NCBI GenBank assembly: GCA_031290325.1
Contig: JAITNU010000019.1
Span: forward strand, 1 to 22,211
Length of the DNA: 22,211 nucleotides
From: Treponema sp.
Lineage (GTDB): Bacteria > Spirochaetota > Spirochaetia > Treponematales > Breznakiellaceae
Reading direction: 5' to 3'
In this document: piece after piece, positions 15,370 to 22,211 of the stretch
Layout of the letters: every line of letters begins with the position of its first letter
How positions within the stretch are numbered: position 1 is the stretch's first letter
Program-made: the position numbers and the translations under genes
Notes under the pieces: model-generated
Databases searched by the model: none
What the model saw: only the letters and a program-made list of their open reading frames with translations
Told to the model about the DNA's origin: nothing

Positions 15370-15397
15370 TGAGGAGTGAGGAGTGAGGAGTGAGGAG
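15370..15397 (+). repeat. Four perfect copies of heptanucleotide TGAGGAG at the ispF start
   Basis: TGAGGAG occurs at 15370-15376, 15377-15383, 15384-15390 and 15391-15397. Each copy contains the ribosome-binding sequence GAGGAG, and each junction gives a GTG. Only the GTG at 15383 is in the ispF frame; copy 1 supplies GAGGAG at 15371-15376 with a six-base spacer to it. Confidence 0.9.
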
Positions 15398-15892
15398 CTT
15401 CGGATAGGATTGGGACGGGATCTGCACCGGTTGGTTGAGAACCGGCGCTTCCTGCTGGGGGGGGTTGAACTCCCTTCAGACCGGGGTGAGCTGGGTCATT
15501 CCGATGGGGATGTGCTGGTCCATGCGGTGATTGACGCCCTCCTGGGGGCTGCGGGACTGGGTGATATCGGGGAACGTTTTCCCCCTTCTGCTGAGACCTG
15601 GAAGGACGCGGATTCTATGGAACTCCTCAAAATCGCCTTTGCCATGGTAGACGATGCAGGGTGGCGGCTCATCAATCTGGACTGTGTGGTTTCCTGTGAA
15701 CGTCCTAAGCTCCTTCCCTACCGGGAGCAGATCCGGGCTTCTCTGGCAGCGGCCCTGGATGTAGGGGTGGAAGCGGTTTTTGTCAAGGGGAAGACCAATG
15801 AAGGGCTAGGCCCCCTGGGGGAAGGACGCGGGGTAGAGGCCCTTGCGGTGTGTCTTTTGGAAAGGACAAAGGATGAAAAAAATGAACCCTGA
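15383..15892 (+). CDS. ispF: 2-C-methyl-D-erythritol 2,4-cyclodiphosphate synthase
   Basis: Fifth MEP-pathway enzyme: cyclises CDP-methylerythritol 2-phosphate to MEcPP with loss of CMP; works as a zinc-dependent trimer. At 169 residues it has the normal length. Metal ligands D13 and H15 (GRDLHRL) and H47 (VLVHAVIDALLGA) are present, with LGHSDGDV, LGDIGERFP, and the C-terminal KGKTNEGLGPLGEGRGVEALAV signature. The GTG start at 15383 is the only in-frame start before the conserved region, and both start and ribosome-binding site are made by the TGAGGAG repeat. The 3' end overlaps nth by 20 bases. It is separate from ispD, unlike fused IspDF proteins. Confidence 0.96.
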   Translation: MRSEELRIGLGRDLHRLVENRRFLLGGVELPSDRGELGHSDGDVLVHAVIDALLGAAGLGDIGERFPPSAETWKDADSMELLKIAFAMVDDAGWRLINLDCVVSCERPKLLPYREQIRASLAAALDVGVEAVFVKGKTNEGLGPLGEGRGVEALAVCLLERTKDEKNEP

Positions 15893-16577
15893 AACAACGA
15901 TCCCAAACTGGGATGCAATCATAGCGACCCTGGAAGCCTGGCGGGGGGGACTTGAGGGGGAAGCGGTAGCGGAGCAGCAGGTTCCGTCGGTAACGACCGT
16001 GGCGGAACAGTATAAACGGGACCCCTGGGCGGTCTTAGCCTCGACCATTCTGAGCCTTCGTACCAAGGATGAGGTAACCCTCAGAACCTCGAAGACCCTC
16101 CTGGAACAGGCGTCAACCCCGGCGGAACTCATGGCCCTGCCGGAGGAAACGGTTGCCCGCCTTATCTACCCCGCAGGGTTCTACCGGACCAAGGCGGCGA
16201 ATCTCAAAAAAATCGCCACCATCCTCTGTGCCGACTATAGTGGCCAGATACCGGCAGATATGGATGCCCTCCTCGCCCTCCCCGGGGTGGGGAGGAAAAC
16301 CGCGAACCTGGTCTTAATCGAAGCCTTTGACCTCGACGGGATCTGTGTGGATGTGCATGTGCACCGGATAAGCAACCGGACTGGCTGGGTTTCAAGTGCA
16401 AGCCCAGAGCAAACCGAGGCCCTGCTGCGGCAGAAACTCCCCAGGTCCTACTGGAAGGGGATCAATGCCCTGCTGGTCTTATACGGTCAGCGGGTCTGCC
16501 GGCCGGTGAGTCCCTTCTGTTCCCGGTGTGTGATAGGGCAACACTGTGAACGCCGGGGTGTGGAGCGGACCCGATAA
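15873..16577 (+). CDS. nth: Endonuclease III (DNA glycosylase/AP lyase)
   Basis: Base-excision repair enzyme removing oxidised pyrimidines and cleaving the abasic strand. The 234-residue protein has the helix-hairpin-helix LPGVGRKTA (136-144) with catalytic K142, the catalytic aspartate D160 in VDVHVHRISNR, and the [4Fe-4S] ligands C209-x6-C216-x2-C219-x5-C225. The N-terminus of about 35 residues is longer than in the Escherichia coli enzyme. The ATG at 15873 has AAAGGA (15861-15866) six bases upstream; an ATG at 15882 is a possible alternative. The gene begins inside the end of ispF (20-base overlap), so the two are co-translated. Confidence 0.96.
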   Translation: MKKMNPETTIPNWDAIIATLEAWRGGLEGEAVAEQQVPSVTTVAEQYKRDPWAVLASTILSLRTKDEVTLRTSKTLLEQASTPAELMALPEETVARLIYPAGFYRTKAANLKKIATILCADYSGQIPADMDALLALPGVGRKTANLVLIEAFDLDGICVDVHVHRISNRTGWVSSASPEQTEALLRQKLPRSYWKGINALLVLYGQRVCRPVSPFCSRCVIGQHCERRGVERTR

Positions 16578-16628
16578 TGTGCCCTATTTATTTTTTTGCC
16601 TTTTTTCCGCAAAAATGTTATAAATCGC

Positions 16629-16657
16629 TTGACGTTCTTGGTATAAAACTGTATATT
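16629..16657 (+). promoter_or_regulatory. Promoter of the tRNA-Asn gene
   Basis: TTGACG (16629-16634) and TATATT (16652-16657) with a 17-base spacer; transcription would begin near 16664, about five bases before the mature tRNA 5' end. Confidence 0.8.
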
Positions 16658-16668
16658 ATAAATGTTGA

Positions 16669-16741
16669 TCCCCTGTAGCTCAGTTGGCAGAGCAAATGGC
16701 TGTTAACCATTGGGTCCGTGGTTCGAGCCCGCGCGGGGGAG
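16669..16741 (+). tRNA. tRNA-Asn (anticodon GTT)
   Basis: The 73-base sequence folds as a complete cloverleaf. The acceptor stem TCCCCTG/CGGGGGA contains one T-G pair, the D arm has AGCTCAGTTGGCAGAGC, the anticodon stem AATGG/CCATT holds loop CTGTTAA with anticodon GTT, the variable loop is GGGTC, and the T arm is CGTGG-TTCGAGC-CCGCG. The discriminator base is G. CCA is not encoded and must be added after transcription. The gene stands alone with its own promoter and terminator. Confidence 0.97.
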
Positions 16742-16747
16742 TAAGAA

Positions 16748-16775
16748 AGTCCATCCATCAGGATGGGCTTTTTTT
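16748..16775 (+). terminator. Rho-independent terminator after tRNA-Asn
   Basis: A 9-bp stem (AGTCCATCC/GGATGGGCT, one T-G pair) with loop ATCA is followed at once by a run of seven T. It starts six bases after the tRNA. Confidence 0.92.
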
Positions 16776-17106
16776 GAAGTGGATTGCTGAGTCTGTGTAC
16801 TTGAAAGCATTGATTATCTGTGACTCTATTTTAGCGAAATGCCGGCAGCAAAAAGTCAAGCTTATGGAGGATCCGGTAATATTGAGGCCTTAGGCAAAGA
16901 CCTGGACGAGCGGCGCCCTTATTGAGAAGCGCTGTGTTCTAAATTTGACCCACAAAATTTTTAACCACGGAGTACCCACGGAGTGAATACAAAATCTCTT
17001 TCCTCCTCCGTGTTTCTCCGTGGTTTTTCTTCTTCAAAAATAGTTTCCAGTCCCCCTCCCGTGCTCCGTCCCGGCTGGTGATGTCGCCACAGTTGCTATG
17101 CCGGGC
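16776..17106. other. Intergenic region between tRNA-Asn and the lipoprotein gene
   Basis: No gene is supported in these 331 bases. A 28-codon frame (16839-16925, ending KDLDERRPY) looks coding-like but has no ribosome-binding site and is probably a remnant or chance. The region holds a TTTGACCCA-containing direct repeat at 16941-16956 and a large inverted repeat at 16963-17028. Confidence 0.4.
16963..17028. repeat. Nested inverted repeat, possible terminator of the leftward lipoprotein gene
   Basis: AACCACGGAG (16963-16972) pairs with CTCCGTGGTT (17016-17025), and inside them CACGGAG (16977-16983) pairs with CTCCGTG (17006-17012): 17 base pairs with a small internal loop and an apical loop of about 22 bases. 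It is T-rich on the right and A-rich on the left, so either direction could end in U. CACGGAG-type units are the kind of sequence often found dispersed between genes; here it separates convergent transcripts. Confidence 0.6.
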
Positions 17107-19359
17107 TTATAAACTGGGGCGAAGGAGCCGGAAGCCAACATAGCTGCGGTCAGTCGTGTAGTAGTTCCGCGAGTACGTCCCCCAGCCACTATTAAAGGCT
17201 CCGCCGCGTAGCACGTGGTACGATCCCGAGGACGGGCCATCCGCAGGCGTACTAATAGTAATCGTATTATCATACCAGTCCCAGCACATGTCCCAGACAT
17301 TCCCGCTCATATCATACAGACCCAAGCTGTTCGCCGCCTTCGTGCCTACCGGATGCGTAGTATCTCCTGAATTACTATAATACCACGATACATTTCCAGC
17401 AGTATTACTCCCCGGAGAGGTGTAACCCCACGCGGCATCGTCCGGATCACCACCGCGGGCTGCGAATTCCCACTCCACTTCAGTGGGCAGCCGGAACCCG
17501 CTCTTCGTCTTGTCCATAACCGCATTGTCGCAGGCCGTCGGATCTGTCGAGCTTCGTATCACCACGCCTTGATAGGTATACACCGGAACCCTGCCGCTCT
17601 TTTCGCTATAGGCGTTGCACCATACTATGACATCCCGCCAGTTCACATACGTTACCGGCTCATTCTTTGCAGTCGTGGGTGGGTCTCCATCGGTCCCGTC
17701 ATTGCCTTCCCGGCCTTGCTTGGCAAAGGTGTATTCATGCGCCAAAGCCCATACCAGCACCTCATACCACAACTCGTAGGTGGTCTCGTACTTCGCCATA
17801 GCAAAGGGAGCCACCGTTACCGTGCGGCCGTCGACAAATACACCCTCACTCCTGCTGTCGGTTACCGTCGCACCGGGGATATTTACAAAAAGCTCGTCCT
17901 GATCCTGTACCTCTACCGTAAAGCTCACCATCTTTGAATAGGTCTTCCCGTCTTTGGTTACGAAGGCGCTCATGGTATGGTTGCCGGGACCGAACTCCCT
18001 GGCCTGTTTAGTCAAGGGATTGGCTGTGCCGAGGCTTGTCAACGCGCCGTCCAGATGCCAGCTAACCACAGTAAAGCCTGCGGGTACAGTGATCGTCAGG
18101 GAAGTGTTGTCCCTCCAGTACAGGGTATCCTGCGAGCCCGTAAGCGCTATGGTCTGATCTGCAGGCGCACCGCTAAAGTCTACCGTAACCTCCGCAAGGT
18201 TTATTTCCAGAGGGTCAAGCGTAATATCCTTCTTGCCATTCCGCTCTATGCCGGCGGCGGCTTGAAGAAAGATCCTGGTGAAGGGATGATCATTGCCGTC
18301 GGTTACCGTAACGGCTAACCAGAAGTCGTTTTGCGTCGCGCTCAGGGGAATTGATAAGAACCACGGGATACTGGCAGTATGGGGAGTACCGGGAGTAACT
18401 ACGGGATTGCGAATCGTATCCACTCCGCCAGTAATCAGGTTATCGTTATCAGTATAGTCCGCGTCGCTATAGGCCATAATCGTTACCTCTTTCACCTGCA
18501 GAGTAGTACTATCGCCCGGCACGGTGAGTTCTACCGTCCCTGCCAGATACACCGCGTCAACAAAATCGGCATTGGTAAACGTAAAGTCCTGGCCTGTCGC
18601 ATCAGTTACCAGTCCCGGATAGATATGGACCACCGTATAGGTTCCCGCAAGGGGTTTATGCGCATCATCGGCGCTCCCTACGGCCTGCCGCAGGCTAACA
18701 GACAGGTCATAAGTCCCCGGGGCAAGTTCCATCGAACCGATTGCGATTCCGCCGAGTGATAACGATAGCACGCCGTTGTTTGGCAGTGCAATGCCGGCGT
18801 CGCTCGGTGTCAAGGTCATGGTCCCGCTGACGGCGCTTGCCGGGTAGTTGATGGCATATTTAAATATCCCCTTATTACTCTCTGCCCAAAGAGGATTGGC
18901 GTCGTTGATAGGGGCGATAGCTATGTTAACGGGAACCAAAGCACCATCTCCCAAGTCAAAGGGGGAAGAGGTTGCTCCATAAGCCGCGGGATAATAGCCG
19001 GTGTACCCGCTGGGGGTGGTATAGGCCGTAAGCACCAGCCTCCAAACTCCCGTGGCAAGGGCCACCTCTATGACGCCACTCTCTGGCGCCGGCGGATTTA
19101 CCACTTCCGTTATAACCTCTGTCCCTGACGATGTAAACGTAAGTTTATACTTGGTGAAGGCCGGTTCCCCCGGCATCAAAGTACGGGCGGCGCCCCCAAG
19201 TGAGACCCGCACCACCCCCTGCCCCGCCGCTATGACCGGCGATTCGCCGCTCCCCGGGGACTCAACGGGTGGACATCCCGCCAGCAACACCATAAATCCT
19301 GCGGCCATGAGCCCCAGCGCACATGAACTGACTTTTCGCCAGTTTTTTTGTTTTTTCAT
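17107..19359 (-). CDS. Large surface lipoprotein with C-terminal formylglycine-enzyme-like (SUMF/C-type lectin fold) domain
   Basis: A 750-residue lipoprotein. The signal peptide ends in the lipobox LLAGC, with C29 as the lipidated residue. Residues 45-480 are beta-rich Ig-like modules, including VSWHLDG...FGPGNHTM near 425-465. Residues 500-750 form a SUMF/FGE-type domain: MAKYETTYELWYEV, PVTYVNWRDVIVWCNAYS, GFRLPTEVEWEFAARGG, LGLYDMSGNVWDMC, RGGAFNSGW and terminal VGFRLLRPS. The paired catalytic cysteines of true FGE are missing from the RGGAF segment, so it is probably a binding fold rather than a sulfatase activator. The same fold carries the hypervariable region of the diversity-generating-retroelement target TvpA of Treponema denticola; no retroelement is visible here. 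AAAGGA precedes the ATG. A related gene fragment lies directly upstream. Confidence 0.9.
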   Translation of the reverse strand: MKKQKNWRKVSSCALGLMAAGFMVLLAGCPPVESPGSGESPVIAAGQGVVRVSLGGAARTLMPGEPAFTKYKLTFTSSGTEVITEVVNPPAPESGVIEVALATGVWRLVLTAYTTPSGYTGYYPAAYGATSSPFDLGDGALVPVNIAIAPINDANPLWAESNKGIFKYAINYPASAVSGTMTLTPSDAGIALPNNGVLSLSLGGIAIGSMELAPGTYDLSVSLRQAVGSADDAHKPLAGTYTVVHIYPGLVTDATGQDFTFTNADFVDAVYLAGTVELTVPGDSTTLQVKEVTIMAYSDADYTDNDNLITGGVDTIRNPVVTPGTPHTASIPWFLSIPLSATQNDFWLAVTVTDGNDHPFTRIFLQAAAGIERNGKKDITLDPLEINLAEVTVDFSGAPADQTIALTGSQDTLYWRDNTSLTITVPAGFTVVSWHLDGALTSLGTANPLTKQAREFGPGNHTMSAFVTKDGKTYSKMVSFTVEVQDQDELFVNIPGATVTDSRSEGVFVDGRTVTVAPFAMAKYETTYELWYEVLVWALAHEYTFAKQGREGNDGTDGDPPTTAKNEPVTYVNWRDVIVWCNAYSEKSGRVPVYTYQGVVIRSSTDPTACDNAVMDKTKSGFRLPTEVEWEFAARGGDPDDAAWGYTSPGSNTAGNVSWYYSNSGDTTHPVGTKAANSLGLYDMSGNVWDMCWDWYDNTITISTPADGPSSGSYHVLRGGAFNSGWGTYSRNYYTTDRSYVGFRLLRPSL

Positions 19360-19559
19360 AAAAACATTCCTTTCAATAAATTAACTATAAATTTCACCGT
19401 CTTTGAGGAACAAACTTTCCCCGCTTTGGTGATAAGCTTACTCGTTATGCGATGCGGACCTGGCGCAAAGTCCCGGTTGTTCTTGAGCACGGTTGCTCCA
19501 TCCATCAGATTACCGTCCAGCACCCACCCAGCAGGAAAAACTGAGGATTGTATAAGATT
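19356..19559 (-). pseudogene. Remnant of a second lipoprotein related to the downstream gene
   Basis: Reading the minus strand from about 19535 gives PAGWVLDGNLMDG, then RDFAPGPHRITSKLITK and GKVCSSKTVKFIVN, ending at a TGA (19358-19356) that overlaps the start of the 750-residue lipoprotein. This aligns residue by residue with an internal module of that lipoprotein (VSWHLDGALTSLG, REFGPGNHTMSAFVTK, GKTYSKMVSFTV). There is no start codon or N-terminus, and the frame runs upstream into a GGGAATA tandem repeat. It is therefore a truncated paralogue fragment, not a free-standing gene. The relation is visible directly by eye; its origin (recombination or deletion) is inference. Confidence 0.7.
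19384..19413 (-). promoter_or_regulatory. Possible promoter of the 750-residue lipoprotein gene
   Basis: On the minus strand TTGTTC (19413-19408), an 18-base spacer and TATAGT (19389-19384) lie 25 bases before the start codon, inside the pseudogene fragment. Match quality is moderate. Confidence 0.35.
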
Positions 19560-19589
19560 GCAGACGATAAGGAATAGACTATAGACTAA

Positions 19590-19637
19590 GGGAATAGGGA
19601 ATAGGGAATAGGGAATAGGGAATAGGGAATAGGGAAT
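19590..19637. repeat. Heptanucleotide tandem repeat GGGAATA, six copies plus a partial copy
   Basis: Six perfect GGGAATA units (19590-19631) are followed by GGGAAT. The tract lies at the far edge of the lipoprotein pseudogene fragment. It is the second 7-bp tandem repeat in the window, the other being TGAGGAG at 15370-15397. Confidence 0.95.
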
Positions 19638-19925
19638 TCACCACGCCTCTCTCCTCTTGTTTACTAAACTCATTCCTTATTCATAAAGGAACGGAATTCG
19701 GACATGCATGTATGTCCTGGATGTCTAATATTACTATACATCAATTGATATTTTCCTGTCAATAAGTTTGCGGCTCATCTTCTAAAAAAATAAAATATAT
19801 GCAATTTGATAAAATTATCAGAGCAATTTTGACCCATAAACCTTCTTTATCATAAAAACACACTTGCAAAGCAAATGCCGTTGTCCCCTCTTTCCTCTCT
19901 TGATACTTTAGCATAAGATAAGGTT
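19638..19925. other. AT-rich divergent intergenic region with several dyads
   Basis: No gene is visible. Three dyads occur: TTCCTT/AAGGAA (19673-19691), GGACAT/ATGTCC (19700-19717) and the palindrome ATCAATTGAT (19740-19749). A TTTGACCCA-containing sequence at 19825-19840 matches 14 of 16 bases with 16941-16956 in the same orientation. Confidence 0.5.
19768..19796 (+). promoter_or_regulatory. Possible promoter of the MoxR operon
   Basis: TTGCGG (19768-19773), a 17-base spacer and TAAAAT (19791-19796). Transcription would start near 19803 and leave a leader of about 120 bases before the MoxR start. Confidence 0.4.
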
Positions 19926-20906
19926 ATGGGTTCAGATGTAAAACAATCTATTGAACTGCTGATAAACAACATCAAGCGGCTCATTTCTGTGGATACCAAA
20001 AAGCTGGAGTATATCATTGCCGCCCAGATTGCAGGGGGCCATGTGATTCTGGCGGATTCTCACGGCGTGGGAAAGACCTCCCTTGCGCGGGCACTGGCAC
20101 AGTCGATCCGCTGGCGGCCCGAAGACCTGGCTGCAGGAGCTGTCCAAATGGAGGGGTTTAACCGTATCCAGTGTACGGTTGACCTTTTGCCCCAGGATAT
20201 TCTGGGTTATAATCGTTTCATTGGCCATTCCGGGGAGCTGATATTCAACAAGGGGCCGGTATTTGCCCATTTTGTGCTCTGTGACGAGATCAACCTGCTT
20301 ACCCCCAAAACCCAGGGGAGCTTTCTTCAGGTGATGGAGGAACAGAGCGTCACGATTGAAGGCAAGCATTACCGCTTAAGCGATCCCTTTTTTATTATCG
20401 CCACCATGAACCTGCGGGGGGTTCACCTGTTTCCCCTTCCCATACCCCAGCTTGACCGTTTTATGATACGCCTCTCCCTGGGCTACCCGTCGGCGGAGGA
20501 TGAACGGGAAATTATCGGCCATCACGGCAGGATGGATGCGTGGGATAACTTTAAAAGCGTAATCGACAGCGCAGACCTTATCCGCTGGAAGAAGATGGTG
20601 GATGAGGTACAGATGCACAGCGATGTTAGCGCATACATCGTTGACTGCGTCAGGCGGACCAGGGGACACCCCGATATAGAGACCGGGGCAAGCCCCCGGG
20701 CGGGGGTGCGGATTTCCCGACTGGTGCGGTCCCTTGCCCTGTGCAGGGGCCTGGACTACGTGCCCATTGATTTTGTAAAGGAAACCTTTGTTGCTGCCAT
20801 GGCCCATCGTATTATCACCAGGGACCCATCCATACCCCCGGAAACGCCTCTGGAGAACATTCTCAACACCGTGCCGGTGGAGCCTAAGAAACGGGAAAGT
20901 CCCTGA
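19926..20906 (+). CDS. MoxR-family AAA+ ATPase
   Basis: MoxR ATPases act as chaperones that help assemble or activate partner proteins, usually with a DUF58 or VWA protein encoded next door. The 326-residue protein has Walker A ADSHGVGKTS (43-52, K50), with Asp where the first P-loop Gly/Ala is usual; Walker B HFVLCDEIN (D120, E121); PKTQGSFLQVMEEQSVTIEG; sensor 1 ATMN (N162); and LPIPQLDRFMIRLSLGYPS. The ATG at 19926 has AAGG only two or three bases away, a rather close spacing. Its stop overlaps the DUF58 start by one base (TGATG), so the two are made together. Confidence 0.93.
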   Translation: MGSDVKQSIELLINNIKRLISVDTKKLEYIIAAQIAGGHVILADSHGVGKTSLARALAQSIRWRPEDLAAGAVQMEGFNRIQCTVDLLPQDILGYNRFIGHSGELIFNKGPVFAHFVLCDEINLLTPKTQGSFLQVMEEQSVTIEGKHYRLSDPFFIIATMNLRGVHLFPLPIPQLDRFMIRLSLGYPSAEDEREIIGHHGRMDAWDNFKSVIDSADLIRWKKMVDEVQMHSDVSAYIVDCVRRTRGHPDIETGASPRAGVRISRLVRSLALCRGLDYVPIDFVKETFVAAMAHRIITRDPSIPPETPLENILNTVPVEPKKRESP

Positions 20907-22147
20907 TGCCGCGTTTTCGGCCTGTCCTTACCCTCACGGGTTTTGCCGTGGTCGTACTCGCCCTGGTTATGCTTGTCAAATCCCTTTCCGCCCGTAATGC
21001 CTACGAGATCGTGCTGGCAACGGCGGTGTTAGGTGTATGTCTGGTTCTCTGCATCCTTGGCGCATGGGGGGCCAGCAAGCTTGCCGTCCTGGAACCGGGC
21101 TGGAAGCCTCCTGTGTCTGTCACCGCAGGCACTGCCGAAGCATCCCTCATCACCGGGATCGATGTTCCCCTTCCCTGGTTTTTCCGCCTTCACTTCGTCG
21201 TGAAGGGCCGCTTTTTCCCCGCCGCTTCCCGGTACGGATGCCCGGTACATGCCGAAACTTCGGCACCTCCCCGCGGCGCGGCGCGGCTCAATCTTAGCTT
21301 TCCCATGTCAGGGGTCTTTCATGGGGAGAGTTTCTGCCGGCTCAGGGACATCTTCGGTTTTTTTTCCTTCCCCTGCGCCCTCCCCCTGCGCCGGACACTG
21401 ATGGTAAGGAGCGCCCCCTGCCTCAAAAAGCCCCTCCATATCGAGGCGTACTCCGGGGCAGAGGACCGGCGCAACAAAACTTCCAGCAACGAGGAGCGGT
21501 ACTATATGCGGGAATACACCCCTGGTGACCGTTTCCGGGACATCAACTGGAAAAGCTCCGACCGGATCGATACCCTCATCACCCGCATATCGCCGGATAA
21601 TCAGGAAAAGGTCAGCCGTATTGAGGTGTACTTCCGCAATTACGGCCCTGCAGGAGCCTCTCTGGAAGCCCTCTGGCTTTTGGACCGCGCCAAGGCGCGG
21701 CTTGCCCAGTTCCTGCGGGCCGTCAGGGAGGAACAGGCTTCATACATGATCCATGTCCGCGCCGCGGAAGGCAGTTGGGAAATAGAAGATGAGGATGAGC
21801 TTGACGCTTTTCTGGAAGCGCTTGCGGGCATCCCCTTTTCCCCGCACCGGAACGAAGCCGGGGCATCGGCGGGTTCGCCGGAACTCTACGTCTTTTCCAC
21901 CGCCTGCGACGCGGGACTCCCGGGCTTCCTGCTTGCCTGCCAAACCAGATTCGTGTTCTTAACCCGGCCTGCCGCCGCGGAAACCTCTGAGGAGATTGAA
22001 AAGCTCAGTGTAAGGGATTTCACGGCAAGGGGCTTTATCCCCTCTCCCCATTGGCTGCCCCGTATTAAGGACCGCTCCATCTGGATATTGACCCCTCCTC
22101 AGGTTCATGGCCGGATAGAGATTGATTACGCGGAGGTGCAACTTTGA
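20906..22147 (+). CDS. DUF58 domain membrane protein, MoxR partner
   Basis: The 413-residue protein has two N-terminal membrane segments (about 8-25 and 34-56), a beta-rich region with the family-like RDIFGFFSF (147-155), and the DUF58 signature REYTPGDRFRDINWKSS (202-218) followed by DTLITR. DUF58 domains are related to VWA folds and are typically encoded beside MoxR. The C-terminal part (240-413) looks like a continuation of the VWA-like fold with an acidic stretch (EIEDEDELDAF). The position and membrane anchor suggest a role in envelope maintenance or stress tolerance, as proposed for Bat-type operons. The stop overlaps the TTG start of the next gene. Confidence 0.92.
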   Translation: MPRFRPVLTLTGFAVVVLALVMLVKSLSARNAYEIVLATAVLGVCLVLCILGAWGASKLAVLEPGWKPPVSVTAGTAEASLITGIDVPLPWFFRLHFVVKGRFFPAASRYGCPVHAETSAPPRGAARLNLSFPMSGVFHGESFCRLRDIFGFFSFPCALPLRRTLMVRSAPCLKKPLHIEAYSGAEDRRNKTSSNEERYYMREYTPGDRFRDINWKSSDRIDTLITRISPDNQEKVSRIEVYFRNYGPAGASLEALWLLDRAKARLAQFLRAVREEQASYMIHVRAAEGSWEIEDEDELDAFLEALAGIPFSPHRNEAGASAGSPELYVFSTACDAGLPGFLLACQTRFVFLTRPAAAETSEEIEKLSVRDFTARGFIPSPHWLPRIKDRSIWILTPPQVHGRIEIDYAEVQL

Positions 22148-22211
22148 AAGGATCTTCTATAAGAGTATCGTCTGTGAAAAAGTCTTCTGCGGTCCTTTTT
22201 ATGCTGCGGCT
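22144..22211 (+). CDS. Third gene of the MoxR/DUF58 operon, cut by the window edge
   Basis: Only about 22 codons are present: a basic N-terminus (MKGSSIRVSSVKKSS) leading into a hydrophobic start (AVLFML). The TTG at 22144 is supported by GGAGG at 22132-22136 with a seven-base spacer, and it overlaps the DUF58 stop (TTGA). A GTG at 22174 is an in-frame alternative. In such operons the next gene is often a membrane transglutaminase-like or further Bat protein; that identity is inference. Confidence 0.6.
   Translation, partial: MKGSSIRVSSVKKSSAVLFMLR

Noticed and set aside
16839..16925. 28-codon frame ending KDLDERRPY after tRNA-Asn
   Set aside because: It has no ribosome-binding site and no recognisable family. 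It could be a gene remnant but cannot be supported.
17107..19359. True formylglycine-generating enzyme activity for the lipoprotein
   Set aside because: The paired catalytic cysteines expected near the RGG segment are absent and the domain is on a surface lipoprotein.

Overview
The window reads as chromosomal DNA from a spirochaete, most likely a Treponema of the environmental or insect-gut type. That assignment is an inference from gene content: a stand-alone CarD-type RNA polymerase-binding protein, a PilZ protein and a sigma-like protein of a kind I associate with treponemes, a large lipoprotein with a formylglycine-enzyme-like C-terminus, a MoxR/DUF58 operon, and a tRNA gene without encoded CCA. 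Base composition is about half GC in genes and AT-rich between them. No rRNA, transposase, integrase or phage gene is visible.

Layout. 1-6069 is mostly rightward: a TPR protein overlapping a cob(I)alamin adenosyltransferase; a promoter followed by a small exported protein overlapping an M24 aminopeptidase; a DHH nanoRNase (NrnA type) whose leader carries one sequence strongly resembling a type I-C CRISPR repeat; a sigma-70-like protein; and a hemolysin III/TrhA membrane protein. 6060-11736 is leftward: a PilZ protein whose two c-di-GMP motifs lie about 200 residues apart, a small exported protein, then a three-gene set of two paralogous PocR-AraC regulators and a methyltransferase-type corrinoid protein with no methyltransferase beside it. 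12033-16577 is a compact rightward run: argR, pgi, carD, ispD, ispF, nth. A tRNA-Asn with its own promoter and terminator follows.

17107-19359 (leftward) encodes a 750-residue lipoprotein. Directly upstream of it is a decayed fragment of a related protein, bounded on its far side by a GGGAATA heptanucleotide tandem repeat. 19926 to the right edge is a translationally coupled MoxR ATPase, a DUF58 protein and the first codons of a third gene starting with TTG.

How the genes work together. The adenosyltransferase, the corrinoid protein and the PocR regulators all point to B12-dependent C1 or diol metabolism. ispD/ispF supply the MEP isoprenoid pathway. CarD and the sigma-like protein act on transcription. 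The MoxR/DUF58 set is a chaperone-type envelope or stress operon. The observations I rate highest are the split PilZ domain, the lone CRISPR-like repeat in the nrnA leader, the orphan corrinoid protein (DxHxxP) with twin PocR regulators, the lipoprotein with its adjacent pseudogene fragment, and the 7-bp tandem repeat that supplies both the ribosome-binding site and the start codon of ispF.
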